Shown in pieces: positions 53,396 through 61,601 of a stretch of 64,000 nucleotides of DNA (position 1 is its first letter; each line of letters starts with the position of its first letter). Source of the stretch: an uncultured Rhodospirillales bacterium (GTDB lineage Bacteria; Pseudomonadota; Alphaproteobacteria; Acetobacterales; Acetobacteraceae); contig CAIPLM010000213.1 of assembly GCA_903865895.1 (NCBI GenBank), positions 1 through 64,000 of the forward strand. Direction: 5' to 3'. A model generated the notes under the pieces. That model worked only from the letters and a program-made list of their open reading frames with translations, had not been told where the DNA came from and ran no database searches. The position numbers and the translations under genes were made by a program.

Positions 53396-55075
53396 TCAGA
53401 ACCGCGCGCTCAGGTCGAACACGAGCGTGTCGATGGAGTGCGGCGGGCCGGACACGGCGTCGGTACTCGACCAGGACCCGGTGAGCCAGATATTGGGCCC
53501 GAGTGCGAGATTGCCTGTCAGCACATATCCCTTGGCATTGGTGCCGCCGAGATGGAAGCGCCCGTCGGTCAACGCGTCGATGACCGCGTCGGAGCCGACA
53601 TATTTGTAGGCGATCGCGGTATTCCAGTCCCAGGCTTGCGTGAGGGTCAACTGGCCTGCGGTCAGCCGCATCATGTAGCCGGTGCCGCTGCCGACGAAGG
53701 CATTATTGGCGCCGAGATTATTCACCGGCCCACGCTGCGCGATACGCGTCCGATTGAAACCAATGTTCTGCACAACATCGATCTCGGGGCGCAGGGCAAC
53801 CGCGCCGAAACCGCGATAGACGGCCTCGGCGTGCAGGTTGATCAGGTTGAACCTTGATGCGAGGCCATAAAACTGCGGTTGCGCCGTCGTTGCTCCGGAG
53901 CTTGCGACGATGCTGCGCACCGGGAAGACGGTGTTGCCGTACTGGATCCATGGCGCGCGCGTGTAGTCGGTGTCGCAACTGCCATAGGAGGTCGGGGCAA
54001 CGCAGGGTGACGAGAGCTTTCCATCGATGTTGGTGAACGCAAAGAAGCCGAGGGCGACGCGCGCCGTATAGGCACGCTCGGGCGGCTTCCACTCAGTGCC
54101 GCCCTGAATGGCAAGCAGCCAAGAATCCCGGCTCCTTGTCTTGGTGAGATTGGTGGAGCCGAAGCTGAAATCGGTGTTGAAAACGGGGAAGCCGCCCATG
54201 GTGAGGAAGCCGCCAAGACCGTCAGCGACGTTGAAGCGCCAGTTAGCCGCGCCGCCATCCATGCCCAGATCGTCGTCGAAGACCAGGTCGGAGGTCCAGA
54301 ACGGGTTGTTGACCCTGCCTGCCGACAGCGTGACGCTCTCCGCCGGACGTAGCACGATCGCAGCACGATCGAGCCACAATGTGTATTTGGAGAAGTCGCC
54401 ACCCGCGCCCAGCGTCTGATTGGTCGAGATCGGGCTGCGGTCGCTGCCAGTGGCAATGCGGATCTCAGTGCTCACCCAGTCCGTCACCTGTGCGGCGACA
54501 CCGAGGCGGACGCGCAGGCGGGTGCGGGTGCGGTCCTGGGCGCTGTTGAGGGTCGGCGGATTGACGCCGCTATTGGAGTCGTAGCCGTTCGACGTCGCAT
54601 TGATGGCGTTGAAGTCGGGAAAGGCGTTGAAGTTGCCGCGGGGGTACTTGTCGAACTCGCCGCGAACACGGACATCGCCCAGCACGCGGATACGCTGGGT
54701 CCAACCCGGAATAGTATTGGGTTCGGCCCAACCCTCCTCGGTCGCCTGCTGCATCACCTGCTGCTTGACCTCGGCGACGATCTGCTTGCGCACCGTCTCC
54801 GGAACATGGGTCACCCGCACCGTACCAGGACCGACCGGCTTGGGCTTGGATGTGCCGCCGGGACTACCGGGCGACGCAGCGCCAGCCGCGCCCTCGCCGG
54901 CGCTCGCCTCGCTGCGCGCTTGAGCGGCGAGGCTCTTGGCCTGGTCCGGCGTCAGCACCCCGTTCTTCACGAGAAGCTGGACCAGCCGCTCCATCGCGCT
55001 CTCATCGCTCTGCGCTGCGGCGGGGAGCGCGGTCAGAGTCAGGGCGAGGGCAACCCAGCATATGAGCCGTATCAT
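53396..55075 (-). CDS. Putative outer-membrane porin (Porin_5-like)
   Basis: A 559-residue outer-membrane beta-barrel. The ATG at 55075 gives MIRLICWVALALTLTALPAAA/Q. A short helical segment MERLVQLLVKNGVLTPDQAK and an Ala-rich linker follow, and then a barrel of alternating strands ending FDLSARF with terminal Phe, as required for OMP assembly. Motifs such as WTQRIRVLGDVRVRGEFDKY and RTRTRLRVRLGVAAQVTDWV are typical of the putative porin family. The substrate is unknown. It starts four bases after tonB, and is the only barrel besides TpsB in the operon. Confidence 0.82.
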   Translation of the reverse strand: MIRLICWVALALTLTALPAAAQSDESAMERLVQLLVKNGVLTPDQAKSLAAQARSEASAGEGAAGAASPGSPGGTSKPKPVGPGTVRVTHVPETVRKQIVAEVKQQVMQQATEEGWAEPNTIPGWTQRIRVLGDVRVRGEFDKYPRGNFNAFPDFNAINATSNGYDSNSGVNPPTLNSAQDRTRTRLRVRLGVAAQVTDWVSTEIRIATGSDRSPISTNQTLGAGGDFSKYTLWLDRAAIVLRPAESVTLSAGRVNNPFWTSDLVFDDDLGMDGGAANWRFNVADGLGGFLTMGGFPVFNTDFSFGSTNLTKTRSRDSWLLAIQGGTEWKPPERAYTARVALGFFAFTNIDGKLSSPCVAPTSYGSCDTDYTRAPWIQYGNTVFPVRSIVASSGATTAQPQFYGLASRFNLINLHAEAVYRGFGAVALRPEIDVVQNIGFNRTRIAQRGPVNNLGANNAFVGSGTGYMMRLTAGQLTLTQAWDWNTAIAYKYVGSDAVIDALTDGRFHLGGTNAKGYVLTGNLALGPNIWLTGSWSSTDAVSGPPHSIDTLVFDLSARF

Positions 55076-55079
55076 CGCC

Positions 55080-55784
55080 TCAACTCGCCCGCGCCCGCAC
55101 ACGCAAATTCACCGGCTGCGGCATGTCCGCGGGCGGCGCGCTGGCGACCATCGCGCTCAGCACGCGCACGACCTCCCGGTCGAGCGCCTGATCGCCCGTC
55201 GAACCCGATACGGCGACCCTTTGCACCGCGCCCGAGGGGGTGAGCCATATCCGTAGCGACAAATGGTAACTGCCGGATTGTGTTTTCTCGTCGCGCCGGA
55301 GCGCCTGCTCGATGAGCACCTGGAGCTGCCCGGCATAGGCACCGAAGCGGCTGCCGCCACCACCGCCGCCACCGCCGCCTCCCCCGATCGATCCCCCCCC
55401 GCCATTGCCGACCGCAAGACCGTACGCATTGGCGCCAGCCCCCGCGGCGGCCGTCAGGGGCGCGCTCTTCGGCGCCGGGTTCGGCTTGGAGTCCGGCTTG
55501 TTCTCCATCGGTTTGTTGACCGGAGACGGGTCGTTGTTCTTCACCACCTCGGTCTGCTTTTGCGGTTCCGGCTCGGGTGGCTTCTTCGGCGGCGGCGGTG
55601 GCGGCGGTAGCACGACCCGCATGGTCTGCTGCTGAGGCGGCGGCGGCTTGTGCGACGGCATCATCAATGCGGTCACCATGCCGCCAACCGCGGCCACTGC
55701 GCCGAGCCCGCCGATGATGCGCCAGACCCGTCCCTTGTTGGGCGCGTCCTCGTCGGCATCCTCGTCCTCGATGTCGTTCAGCAC
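55080..55784 (-). CDS. tonB: TonB-like energy transducer
   Basis: A 234-residue bitopic protein. There is a cytoplasmic acidic start, a membrane helix (about 21-42), a Pro/Lys/Glu-rich periplasmic linker (PPPPPPPKKPPEPEPQKQTE) and then an unusual Gly-rich tract (about 125-145, mostly Gly, written by GGC-type repeats at 55351-55400). The C-terminal TonB-type domain (about 150-232) has LEVLIEQALRRDE-like sequence, SLRIWLTPSGAVQRVAVSGS and a TGDQALDREVVRVL helix. It would pass proton-motive energy from ExbB-ExbD to an OM protein. No TonB-dependent receptor with plug is in the window. Confidence 0.9.
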   Translation of the reverse strand: MLNDIEDEDADEDAPNKGRVWRIIGGLGAVAAVGGMVTALMMPSHKPPPPQQQTMRVVLPPPPPPPKKPPEPEPQKQTEVVKNNDPSPVNKPMENKPDSKPNPAPKSAPLTAAAGAGANAYGLAVGNGGGGSIGGGGGGGGGGGSRFGAYAGQLQVLIEQALRRDEKTQSGSYHLSLRIWLTPSGAVQRVAVSGSTGDQALDREVVRVLSAMVASAPPADMPQPVNLRVRARAS

Positions 55785-55799
55785 CGCGCAAGGCTCCGC

Positions 55800-56207
55800 T
55801 CACGATCCCGGCACACGCGTCGAGGCCAGGCCAATCGAGGAAATCCCGACACGCGAACACAGATCGAGCACGATCATGATCCGATCGTACTGCACCGCAC
55901 GGTCACCTTTGAGGATCACCGGCAGATCGGGCATATTTGCCTTGGCATCGCGCAGCTTTACCTCGAGGTCCGACAGCGACACTGGCACGGTGTCGAGGAA
56001 TACCTGACCATTATCAGATATGCTGATCACCTTAGTCTTCGGCACGGCAAGGTTTTGCGAGCTGCTGGCCTTCGGCAGATCGACCTTCACCCCAGACACC
56101 GACGCCGTCGTCATGATGATGAAAATCACCAACAACACGTAGGCGAGGTCAAGCATCGGAGTAATGTTGATGTCGTCGTACGGCTTGTCATCGCCTTGTA
56201 CCTGCAT
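55800..56207 (-). CDS. exbD: ExbD/TolR-family proton channel subunit
   Basis: A 135-residue bitopic protein with the conserved proton-binding Asp at residue 20 in INITPMLDLAYVLLVIFIIM and a periplasmic domain (VKVDLPKASSSQ..., VILKGDRAVQYDRIMIVLDL, GISSIGLAS). It forms the stator with the ExbB-like fusion protein encoded just upstream (12-bp gap) and serves the TonB protein downstream. Confidence 0.95.
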   Translation of the reverse strand: MQVQGDDKPYDDINITPMLDLAYVLLVIFIIMTTASVSGVKVDLPKASSSQNLAVPKTKVISISDNGQVFLDTVPVSLSDLEVKLRDAKANMPDLPVILKGDRAVQYDRIMIVLDLCSRVGISSIGLASTRVPGS

Positions 56208-56219
56208 CGCAAAAGCCTC

Positions 56220-58202
56220 CTATCGCTCGCCCGAAGTCGGTTTGGTAGGAACACGGCTCGGCGGCCGGGCGGCCCCCGGTAGCCGCGGCTGCGGCCTGCC
56301 TGGCCGGGCGGTGAGCGGATCGGCCGGGGGCGGCGCGGCTGATGCCGTCGCGGCCTGAGGCTTGGCGGCGGCAGGCTTCACGGCTGGCGCCGCCTGAGGT
56401 TCGGCTGACGCCGCGGCGGCTGGGCGCATAGCGGCGCGCGCCTCGCCCATGCGGGTCACGGTCTCGTTGACGAAGGCCGCCATGTCGGTGCTGGCATCCT
56501 TGATGCGCAGCAGCAGATAGTTGTAGCCAAACATCGCGGGAATGGCGACGAACATACCCGCGGCAGTGGCGAGCAGCGCGGCCCCAATGCCCGGCGCAAT
56601 GGCGTTGATGTTCACGTCACCCGCGGCGGCAATCGCGGCGAATGTGATCATCACACCAACAACCGTGCCCAGCAGCCCAAGGAACGGCCCGCCGGAGATC
56701 GACACCACCAGCATCACCATCAAATTGCTCAGCCGGTGCTGCTCATGCGCCTGCCCGGTTTCCAAACTCGCCCGGATCGCGGCGAGCGATTCCGGTGCCA
56801 GCCTTGCCCCTGGTTTCACCATGCCATTGGCCAGCCGCTCGTCGAGCTCACGGACGGCTATGCGCGACAGCCGGTGCAGCGACGAATGGCGCATCGTCTT
56901 CGCACTCTCGCCAGCGAGTTCGGCCAATACCGCCATGTGATCGCCGCCGTTTTCGCCCAGGCGCTTGCGATATGCCGCTTGGTAGGCCGAATTTCCCTTG
57001 CCGAGCCGGTTGAGATAGGCCGTTTTGGAATACATCACATACCAGCTCATCATCGCCATGATGCCGAGCAGCACAATCACCACCCAGGCATCGACGGTGA
57101 CGGACCGGAAGATGATCACAAAAGGGTTCGGCTCGCCCGAGTCCGAGCGCTCCGGCTGGTCGAATGCCACCAGCTTGGCATCGGGGCCTTGCGAGCCGAT
57201 GGCGGCGGCAAGCGCCCCCAACGGCCGGGCGATCTTCGCGATCTGCAATTCGTCGATCAGGCCGACATAGCGCGCCGTTCCCGCCAACTCGGACGCGCCC
57301 AGCATTGCCTGACCGTTGATCACCGGCAGCGGGCCGGATGCGGAGCCGACCGGCTGCCCATCGAGATAGACGGTGATCCGCTCAGCCGCGATCATCGCAA
57401 TATGGTGCCACCCCTCGGCCGGCAGTTCCCGCGTGCCATCGGTGCGCCGCGTTCCCGAAGGGCCGTCGACCTGCGCGTATGGCACCCCGTTGGCCAGCCC
57501 GATCGTAAGGCCCGCTGCCCCCTCCCTGATCGACAGCAGCACCGAGGTCCGGGCCGATGGATCGGGCTGGACCCACATCCCCACCGTCAGAGCCTGATTG
57601 TCCTGGAAGGCCATCGACGGATTTTTCGCGATGCGCAGCGGCGGCTTCTCGCGGTCAAGCCGGAGCGCGAAGCCGATCAAACCGGCCTCATCGCGGGTGC
57701 CGGCGGTCAGCGCGTTATTGCCGAAGCCAGTGGTATCCTTTGGCAGCCCGTTTTCCTCGCCGAAGTGATAGACCAGCAGCTGGTCAGGATCGAAGCTGCC
57801 GCGCGGGTCAGCACCGTCGGTCGCCTTCTCGTTGCCGAAATAGAGGTAGAACGGCGTTGCGGTGCCTGGCGCGAGGTCGGGGATATCAACCCAGACCAGC
57901 GCGAGCTGCGCCTGCTGGCTGAACCGTTCGACATGGAAGCGAAGCGGCGTCTTATCGTCTGCCGCGACAAATCGCAGGTCACTGCCATCGGGCTTCAGTT
58001 TGGCGAAATCGAAGTTACCCTGATGCATCCGCAGCAAGATCGTCGTCCGGCCGATCGGTTCGGTGATGTTTCCCCCTTGGGGCGAGGCGTCGGCGGTCAG
58101 CTTTGCGCGGAACTGCCAATCCTTGTTCCACCAAGCCTGGGCTGGGGTGAACGACAGCATGACAAGGCCGAGAACAGCGGCAAGAAGGGCAGCAAGGCGC
58201 AT
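56220..58202 (-). CDS. exbB: DUF2341-LamG-MotA/TolQ/ExbB fusion protein
   Basis: A 660-residue ExbB-type proton channel with a large periplasmic N-terminus. The signal peptide ends AQA/W. DUF2341 (about 24-160; WWNKDWQFRAKLTADAS, LRFVAADDKTPLRFHVE, FYLYFGNEKATDG) is followed by a concanavalin/LamG-like domain (about 165-330; VGMWVQPDPSA, GWHHIAMIAAERITVYLDGQ). The first ExbB helix lies near 375-395, and the MotA_ExbB domain (about 440-610) has the GGPFLGLLGTVVGVMITFAA and GIGAALLATAAGMFVAIPAM helices. A Pro/Ala tail ends the protein. This fusion is known from TPS-linked TonB loci. The carbohydrate-like fold suggests an interaction in the periplasm, partner unknown. The start directly follows the tpsB stop. 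Confidence 0.92.
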   Translation of the reverse strand: MRLAALLAAVLGLVMLSFTPAQAWWNKDWQFRAKLTADASPQGGNITEPIGRTTILLRMHQGNFDFAKLKPDGSDLRFVAADDKTPLRFHVERFSQQAQLALVWVDIPDLAPGTATPFYLYFGNEKATDGADPRGSFDPDQLLVYHFGEENGLPKDTTGFGNNALTAGTRDEAGLIGFALRLDREKPPLRIAKNPSMAFQDNQALTVGMWVQPDPSARTSVLLSIREGAAGLTIGLANGVPYAQVDGPSGTRRTDGTRELPAEGWHHIAMIAAERITVYLDGQPVGSASGPLPVINGQAMLGASELAGTARYVGLIDELQIAKIARPLGALAAAIGSQGPDAKLVAFDQPERSDSGEPNPFVIIFRSVTVDAWVVIVLLGIMAMMSWYVMYSKTAYLNRLGKGNSAYQAAYRKRLGENGGDHMAVLAELAGESAKTMRHSSLHRLSRIAVRELDERLANGMVKPGARLAPESLAAIRASLETGQAHEQHRLSNLMVMLVVSISGGPFLGLLGTVVGVMITFAAIAAAGDVNINAIAPGIGAALLATAAGMFVAIPAMFGYNYLLLRIKDASTDMAAFVNETVTRMGEARAAMRPAAAASAEPQAAPAVKPAAAKPQAATASAAPPPADPLTARPGRPQPRLPGAARPPSRVPTKPTSGER

Positions 58203-59771
58203 TTAGAGGGACCCGTTCACGCGAAAGAGAAACCGCCCGGCACCCGCCCTGCTGCCCGTCCCGCTGGCGAGCAGGTTGGCGCCTGTGAGATCGAGGCCGA
58301 TCGCATCAAACAAACGCATGCGCATGCCGACCCCGGCCGAGGAGAGCGCATAGCCCCGGCGTTGTCCTGGCAGGGTGTCGCGTGAACCGGCACGCCCGGT
58401 ATCGGCAAATGAAAAGGGTCGTACGTCGTTGCCCGCCCACACCAGATCGGTGAAGGCTGGGCCGCGCAGTTCCGTCTGCGCGGCGTATCCCCAGTCCCCA
58501 AGCGCTTCGGATTCCAGGTAGCCACGCACCGAATCGACACCGCCGATGGCGAATTGCTCGTTGCTGATCAGCGGTTCGCCGGCGATCTGGCCGGTGAGCC
58601 GAAGCGAGGTCTGCCACCCCCGCGGCCAATCGTCGCGGCGGGTTATGTCGCCTTTCACCAACGCGAAATCCGGCTTGGCCTGGTAGCGCTTGAGGTCGAA
58701 CGCGGCGGCATCACTGCCGAGCCCGCGCGTGCCAAGCGACATGGTCCCGGAGGCAAGCGTCTCGCTCTGCTTTTCCAGCCACGAGGCCTGGTACTGCGCG
58801 ACAAGAGGCACGTAGGTTACCGGCGTCACCGAGCGGTCAGCCCCGAGCAGGATCGTGTCCCGGAAGGACTTCACATCCAGACCGACGCTCAGGCTGTGGT
58901 TGAACGGCCCTTCGGTTCCCAGCGGAACCTGCAGCCGGAGCCCATAGACCTCGCCCTTGCCGACCACGCCCGTGCCACCCAAGGTGGTGACGTTGCTGTC
59001 GGAGTTGAGATAGGAGAACAGCAGGGCCATGCCGCCATTGCCGATCCGGTGCAGGTAGGTGACGCTCATCACCGCGGTGTCACCAAACCGCTGCGGCGCG
59101 AACTGGTATGAAATTGAGGCTGCATCGCCGCGCTGCCAAAGGTTGCCATAGCTGAGCGAGGCCGAACCGCGCAGCGCGGTGGTGTTGGCGCTGCGGCGGT
59201 TGGTGAACTCAAGGCTTGCCTGTGCCGGCAGGGTGTCCTTCACATTGAGATCGACATCGATCGTGCCCGGCTTCACGCCCGGCCGTAAAACCGGCGTCAC
59301 CTGGCGGTCCGGCCATTGGTTGAGCGCGACGATCTCCTTTTGCACCGCATTGAGATTCGGCACCTCGCCGGCGGCCAATGACGGCACCGCGGCGCGAATG
59401 TCGCCGGGCGAGAAATAGCGCGCGCCGACCACGCGCAGTCGTCCCACCCGCCGCTCGACGACGCGCAGCTGAATGACCCCGTCGCTCGGGTCCTGCTCGG
59501 GAATATCGGCCGCAGCCGTCGGATAGCCATGCTTCGCATAGAGAATATCGAGCGCGGCCCGCGCTTTCTCGACGTCGTCCACCGTTCGTCCTGGACCAAG
59601 AAACGGCATCACCGCCTCTTCGAGCAACGCAACGGGGAGCAGCGTGTTGCCGTCGATCCTGAACTCCAGGATGTCGAATTGACGCTTCTCCTCTGCCGAC
59701 GCCATCGGCGCGACAAGTGCGCCGACCACCGCCGCAAGCACAAGTCTGGTCGGCATGATGAATACGGGCAT
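58203..59771 (-). CDS. Two-partner-secretion transporter, FhaC/ShlB/HecB family (TpsB)
   Basis: Omp85-type outer-membrane transporter that exports and folds a TpsA partner, 522 residues. The ATG at 59771 gives MPVFIMPTRLVLAAVVGALV..ASA/E; a TTG eight codons upstream and an ATG at 59756 are alternatives. Two POTRA domains (about 30-105 and 106-180) are seen: ILEFRIDGNTLLPVALLEEA and VVERRVGRLRVVGARYFSPG. The 16-strand barrel contains LEFTNRRSANTTALRGSASL and the loop-6 motif GGVDSVRGYLESE (VRGY), and ends with a C-terminal strand RFLFRVNGSL. No tpsA is adjacent. The giant exoprotein at 11-23 kb is the evident partner. Confidence 0.93.
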   Translation of the reverse strand: MPVFIMPTRLVLAAVVGALVAPMASAEEKRQFDILEFRIDGNTLLPVALLEEAVMPFLGPGRTVDDVEKARAALDILYAKHGYPTAAADIPEQDPSDGVIQLRVVERRVGRLRVVGARYFSPGDIRAAVPSLAAGEVPNLNAVQKEIVALNQWPDRQVTPVLRPGVKPGTIDVDLNVKDTLPAQASLEFTNRRSANTTALRGSASLSYGNLWQRGDAASISYQFAPQRFGDTAVMSVTYLHRIGNGGMALLFSYLNSDSNVTTLGGTGVVGKGEVYGLRLQVPLGTEGPFNHSLSVGLDVKSFRDTILLGADRSVTPVTYVPLVAQYQASWLEKQSETLASGTMSLGTRGLGSDAAAFDLKRYQAKPDFALVKGDITRRDDWPRGWQTSLRLTGQIAGEPLISNEQFAIGGVDSVRGYLESEALGDWGYAAQTELRGPAFTDLVWAGNDVRPFSFADTGRAGSRDTLPGQRRGYALSSAGVGMRMRLFDAIGLDLTGANLLASGTGSRAGAGRFLFRVNGSL

Positions 59772-59795
59772 GTCGGTCAAGTGATCGCGCTTCAA

Positions 59796-60265
59796 TGGAT
59801 TGGACGCCTGAGCGTGGGTGTCCTGTCACACGGTGGCCTTCTCGCGGCAATGCCGTCGCGAAGGCATTTATATAAAAATTTGATGACTTTGTTTTTTGGT
59901 ACCTCGAACTCGCCGTTTCCTCCGACTGCTCCTTCACCCGCGCGACCGGGCCGATTGCCCCTTGTACAGAGCGTGGGATGGACCCCGCTTCGATTTTGAC
60001 CCGTCCCGCGATGATCGATGTTTTGGTACGATGGGAGGCACGCAGTTGGCGCCAGCGTTCGGCGACGATGCGAAACCGCAGGGTCCCGCCGAATCCACGA
60101 TCGATGCCCGGGCGACGGTGATCCTGATGCGTTTCACTGTTGGATCAGCGGGCCGCACCAGGCTCCGACTATTCGGTCAATGAGGCTCCATGCCCCAGAG
60201 GCTGCCGGGAGCGGAGAGCGCCCGCGCGGTCCTCCCCTTCCGCACGCTCCGCGAGGGGCGGTTGG
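59796..60265. other. Gene-free stretch upstream of the tpsB operon and beyond DUF2007
   Basis: About 470 bp with no gene I can support. The first 100 bp are AT-rich and must hold the tpsB operon promoter. The remainder is GC-rich with only short shadow ORFs. Nothing that resembles a transposase, integrase or tRNA was seen, although this would be one edge of a possible inserted island. Confidence 0.5.
59872..59889 (-). promoter_or_regulatory. Pho-box-like element upstream of tpsB
   Basis: On the coding strand AAGTCAT-caaa-TTTTTAT agrees at 14 of 18 positions with the element at 23750-23767 upstream of the capsule operon. The second half-site is weak against the PhoB consensus. A TATAAA lies at its downstream edge. 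It is about 100 bp upstream of the chosen tpsB start. Confidence 0.35.
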
Positions 60266-60472
60266 TCATGCCAATCCGGCTTCGTGGAGGATCCGGAGGG
60301 CGTCGGGTTCATCGCTGCTCGCCACCGCCAGCCGGCGCGGAATGGCGCCGATGCTGCCTTCCACCGCGCTGGTGTGGTTGTCCAGCACCAGGCTGTCGAT
60401 ACCGGCATCGCGGAGCAGGGCGGCGATAAAGGAGAGGCGGACGGGGTCGTTGGTGGTTTCTATGATGCGCAT
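60266..60472 (-). CDS. DUF2007 domain protein (putative signal-transducing protein)
   Basis: A 68-residue protein: MRIIETTNDPVRLSFIAALL, then DAGIDSLVLDNHTSAVEGSI and LAVASSDEPDALRILHEAGL. This is the complete DUF2007 pattern (a small alpha/beta fold of unknown role, named as a putative signalling protein in databases). It is divergent from ispB, sharing an intergenic region of about 100 bp. In many relatives it is followed directly by the trmN6-type methyltransferase gene; here it is followed by the tpsB operon instead. Confidence 0.85.
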   Translation of the reverse strand: MRIIETTNDPVRLSFIAALLRDAGIDSLVLDNHTSAVEGSIGAIPRRLAVASSDEPDALRILHEAGLA

Positions 60473-60571
60473 GGCGCCAGCATGGGCAGTTTGCCGCGCG
60501 CCCGCAATCGCCTTGCCTTGACCCCCCGTACCCCCCGCCGATATGCTGGGGGCACTGACCAGGAGATCACG

Positions 60572-61594
60572 TTGGGCGTTGTCGCCAGCCTCGAACCCCC
60601 CATCGCCGCCGCGCCCGAGGATGCGTTGACCCGCCTGATCGCCCTCGTCGAGGACGATCTGCAGGCCTGCAACCAGGCGATCGTGGCGCGGATGCATAGC
60701 CCGGTCGCGCTGATCCCACAGCTCGCCGCCCATATCGTGGCGGCCGGCGGCAAGCGCATTCGCCCACTGCTGACCCTCGCCGCCGCGCGCATGTGCGGCT
60801 ACGCCGGTGACCGCCACATCCAGCTCGCCGCCTGCGTCGAGTTCATCCACACCGCCACGCTGCTGCATGATGACGTCGTCGATGAAAGCCTGCTCCGCCG
60901 CGGGCTCGCCAGCGCCAATGCGGTGTTCGGCAACAAGGCGAGCGTGCTGGTCGGCGATTTCCTGTTCGCCCGCAGCTTTCAGCTGATGGTCGAAGACGGC
61001 TCGCTGCGCGTGCTGGAAATCCTCTCTTGCGCCTCCGCCACCATCAGCGAAGGCGAGGTGCTGCAACTCGTCACCCAGAACGACCTCTCGACCGACGAAG
61101 CCCGCTATCTCGACGTCATCAAGGGCAAAACCGCCGCCCTCTTCGCCGCCGCCTGCCAGGTCGGCGCCGTGGTCGCCGCCCGCCCGCCCGCCGAAGAACA
61201 GGCGCTGGCCAGCTACGGCATGAACCTCGGCATCGCTTTCCAGCTGGTCGATGATGCGCTGGACTATGCGGCCGACCAGGCCACGCTGGGCAAAACCGTC
61301 GGCGATGATTTCCGCGAGGGCAAGATCACCCTCCCCATCCTCGCCGCCTACGCCGCCGGCGATGAAGCCGAGCGCGAATTTTGGCGCCGCACGATCGAGA
61401 CGCTCGATCAGACCGAGGCCGACCTCGATCACGCCATGGAGTTGATCGCCCGGCACGGCGCCATCGCGCTCACCCTCGCCCGCGCGGCGGATTTCGCGGC
61501 GCAGGCGAAGGCGGATCTCGCGATGTTCCCCGCCAGCGCGTTGAAGGACACGCTGGCGGCGGTGGCGGACTATACGGTCAGCCGGCTGCGCTGA
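60572..61594 (+). CDS. ispB: Polyprenyl (octaprenyl-type) diphosphate synthase
   Basis: A 340-residue trans-prenyltransferase that makes the long isoprenoid tail of ubiquinone. The first Asp-rich motif is ATLLHDDVVDES (DDxxD) and the second is AFQLVDDALDYAAD. GGKRIRPLLTLAAARM and GKTVGDDFREGKITLPIL are family blocks. The best start is the TTG at 60572, six bases after AGGAG; upstream in-frame ATGs would give an unrelated N-terminus. Chain length is inferred from the family and cannot be read directly. It ends 7 bp from a convergent small gene. Confidence 0.92.
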   Translation: MGVVASLEPPIAAAPEDALTRLIALVEDDLQACNQAIVARMHSPVALIPQLAAHIVAAGGKRIRPLLTLAAARMCGYAGDRHIQLAACVEFIHTATLLHDDVVDESLLRRGLASANAVFGNKASVLVGDFLFARSFQLMVEDGSLRVLEILSCASATISEGEVLQLVTQNDLSTDEARYLDVIKGKTAALFAAACQVGAVVAARPPAEEQALASYGMNLGIAFQLVDDALDYAADQATLGKTVGDDFREGKITLPILAAYAAGDEAEREFWRRTIETLDQTEADLDHAMELIARHGAIALTLARAADFAAQAKADLAMFPASALKDTLAAVADYTVSRLR

Positions 61595-61601
61595 GGCGCG
61601 G

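Noticed and set aside
56220-58202. Reading the ExbB fusion as a frameshift joining two genes
   Set aside because: The frame is open throughout, the domains are in a sensible topology, and DUF2341-ExbB fusions are known.
59896-60183. A 95-codon ORF near the right edge considered as a transposase remnant
   Set aside because: No DDE residues or recognisable transposase block in any frame, and no terminal inverted repeats were found.
60140-60571. An N-terminal extension of ispB by 144 codons
   Set aside because: It runs antisense through the DUF2007 gene and has no resemblance to prenyl synthases. A TTG with AGGAG at correct spacing lies at 60572.
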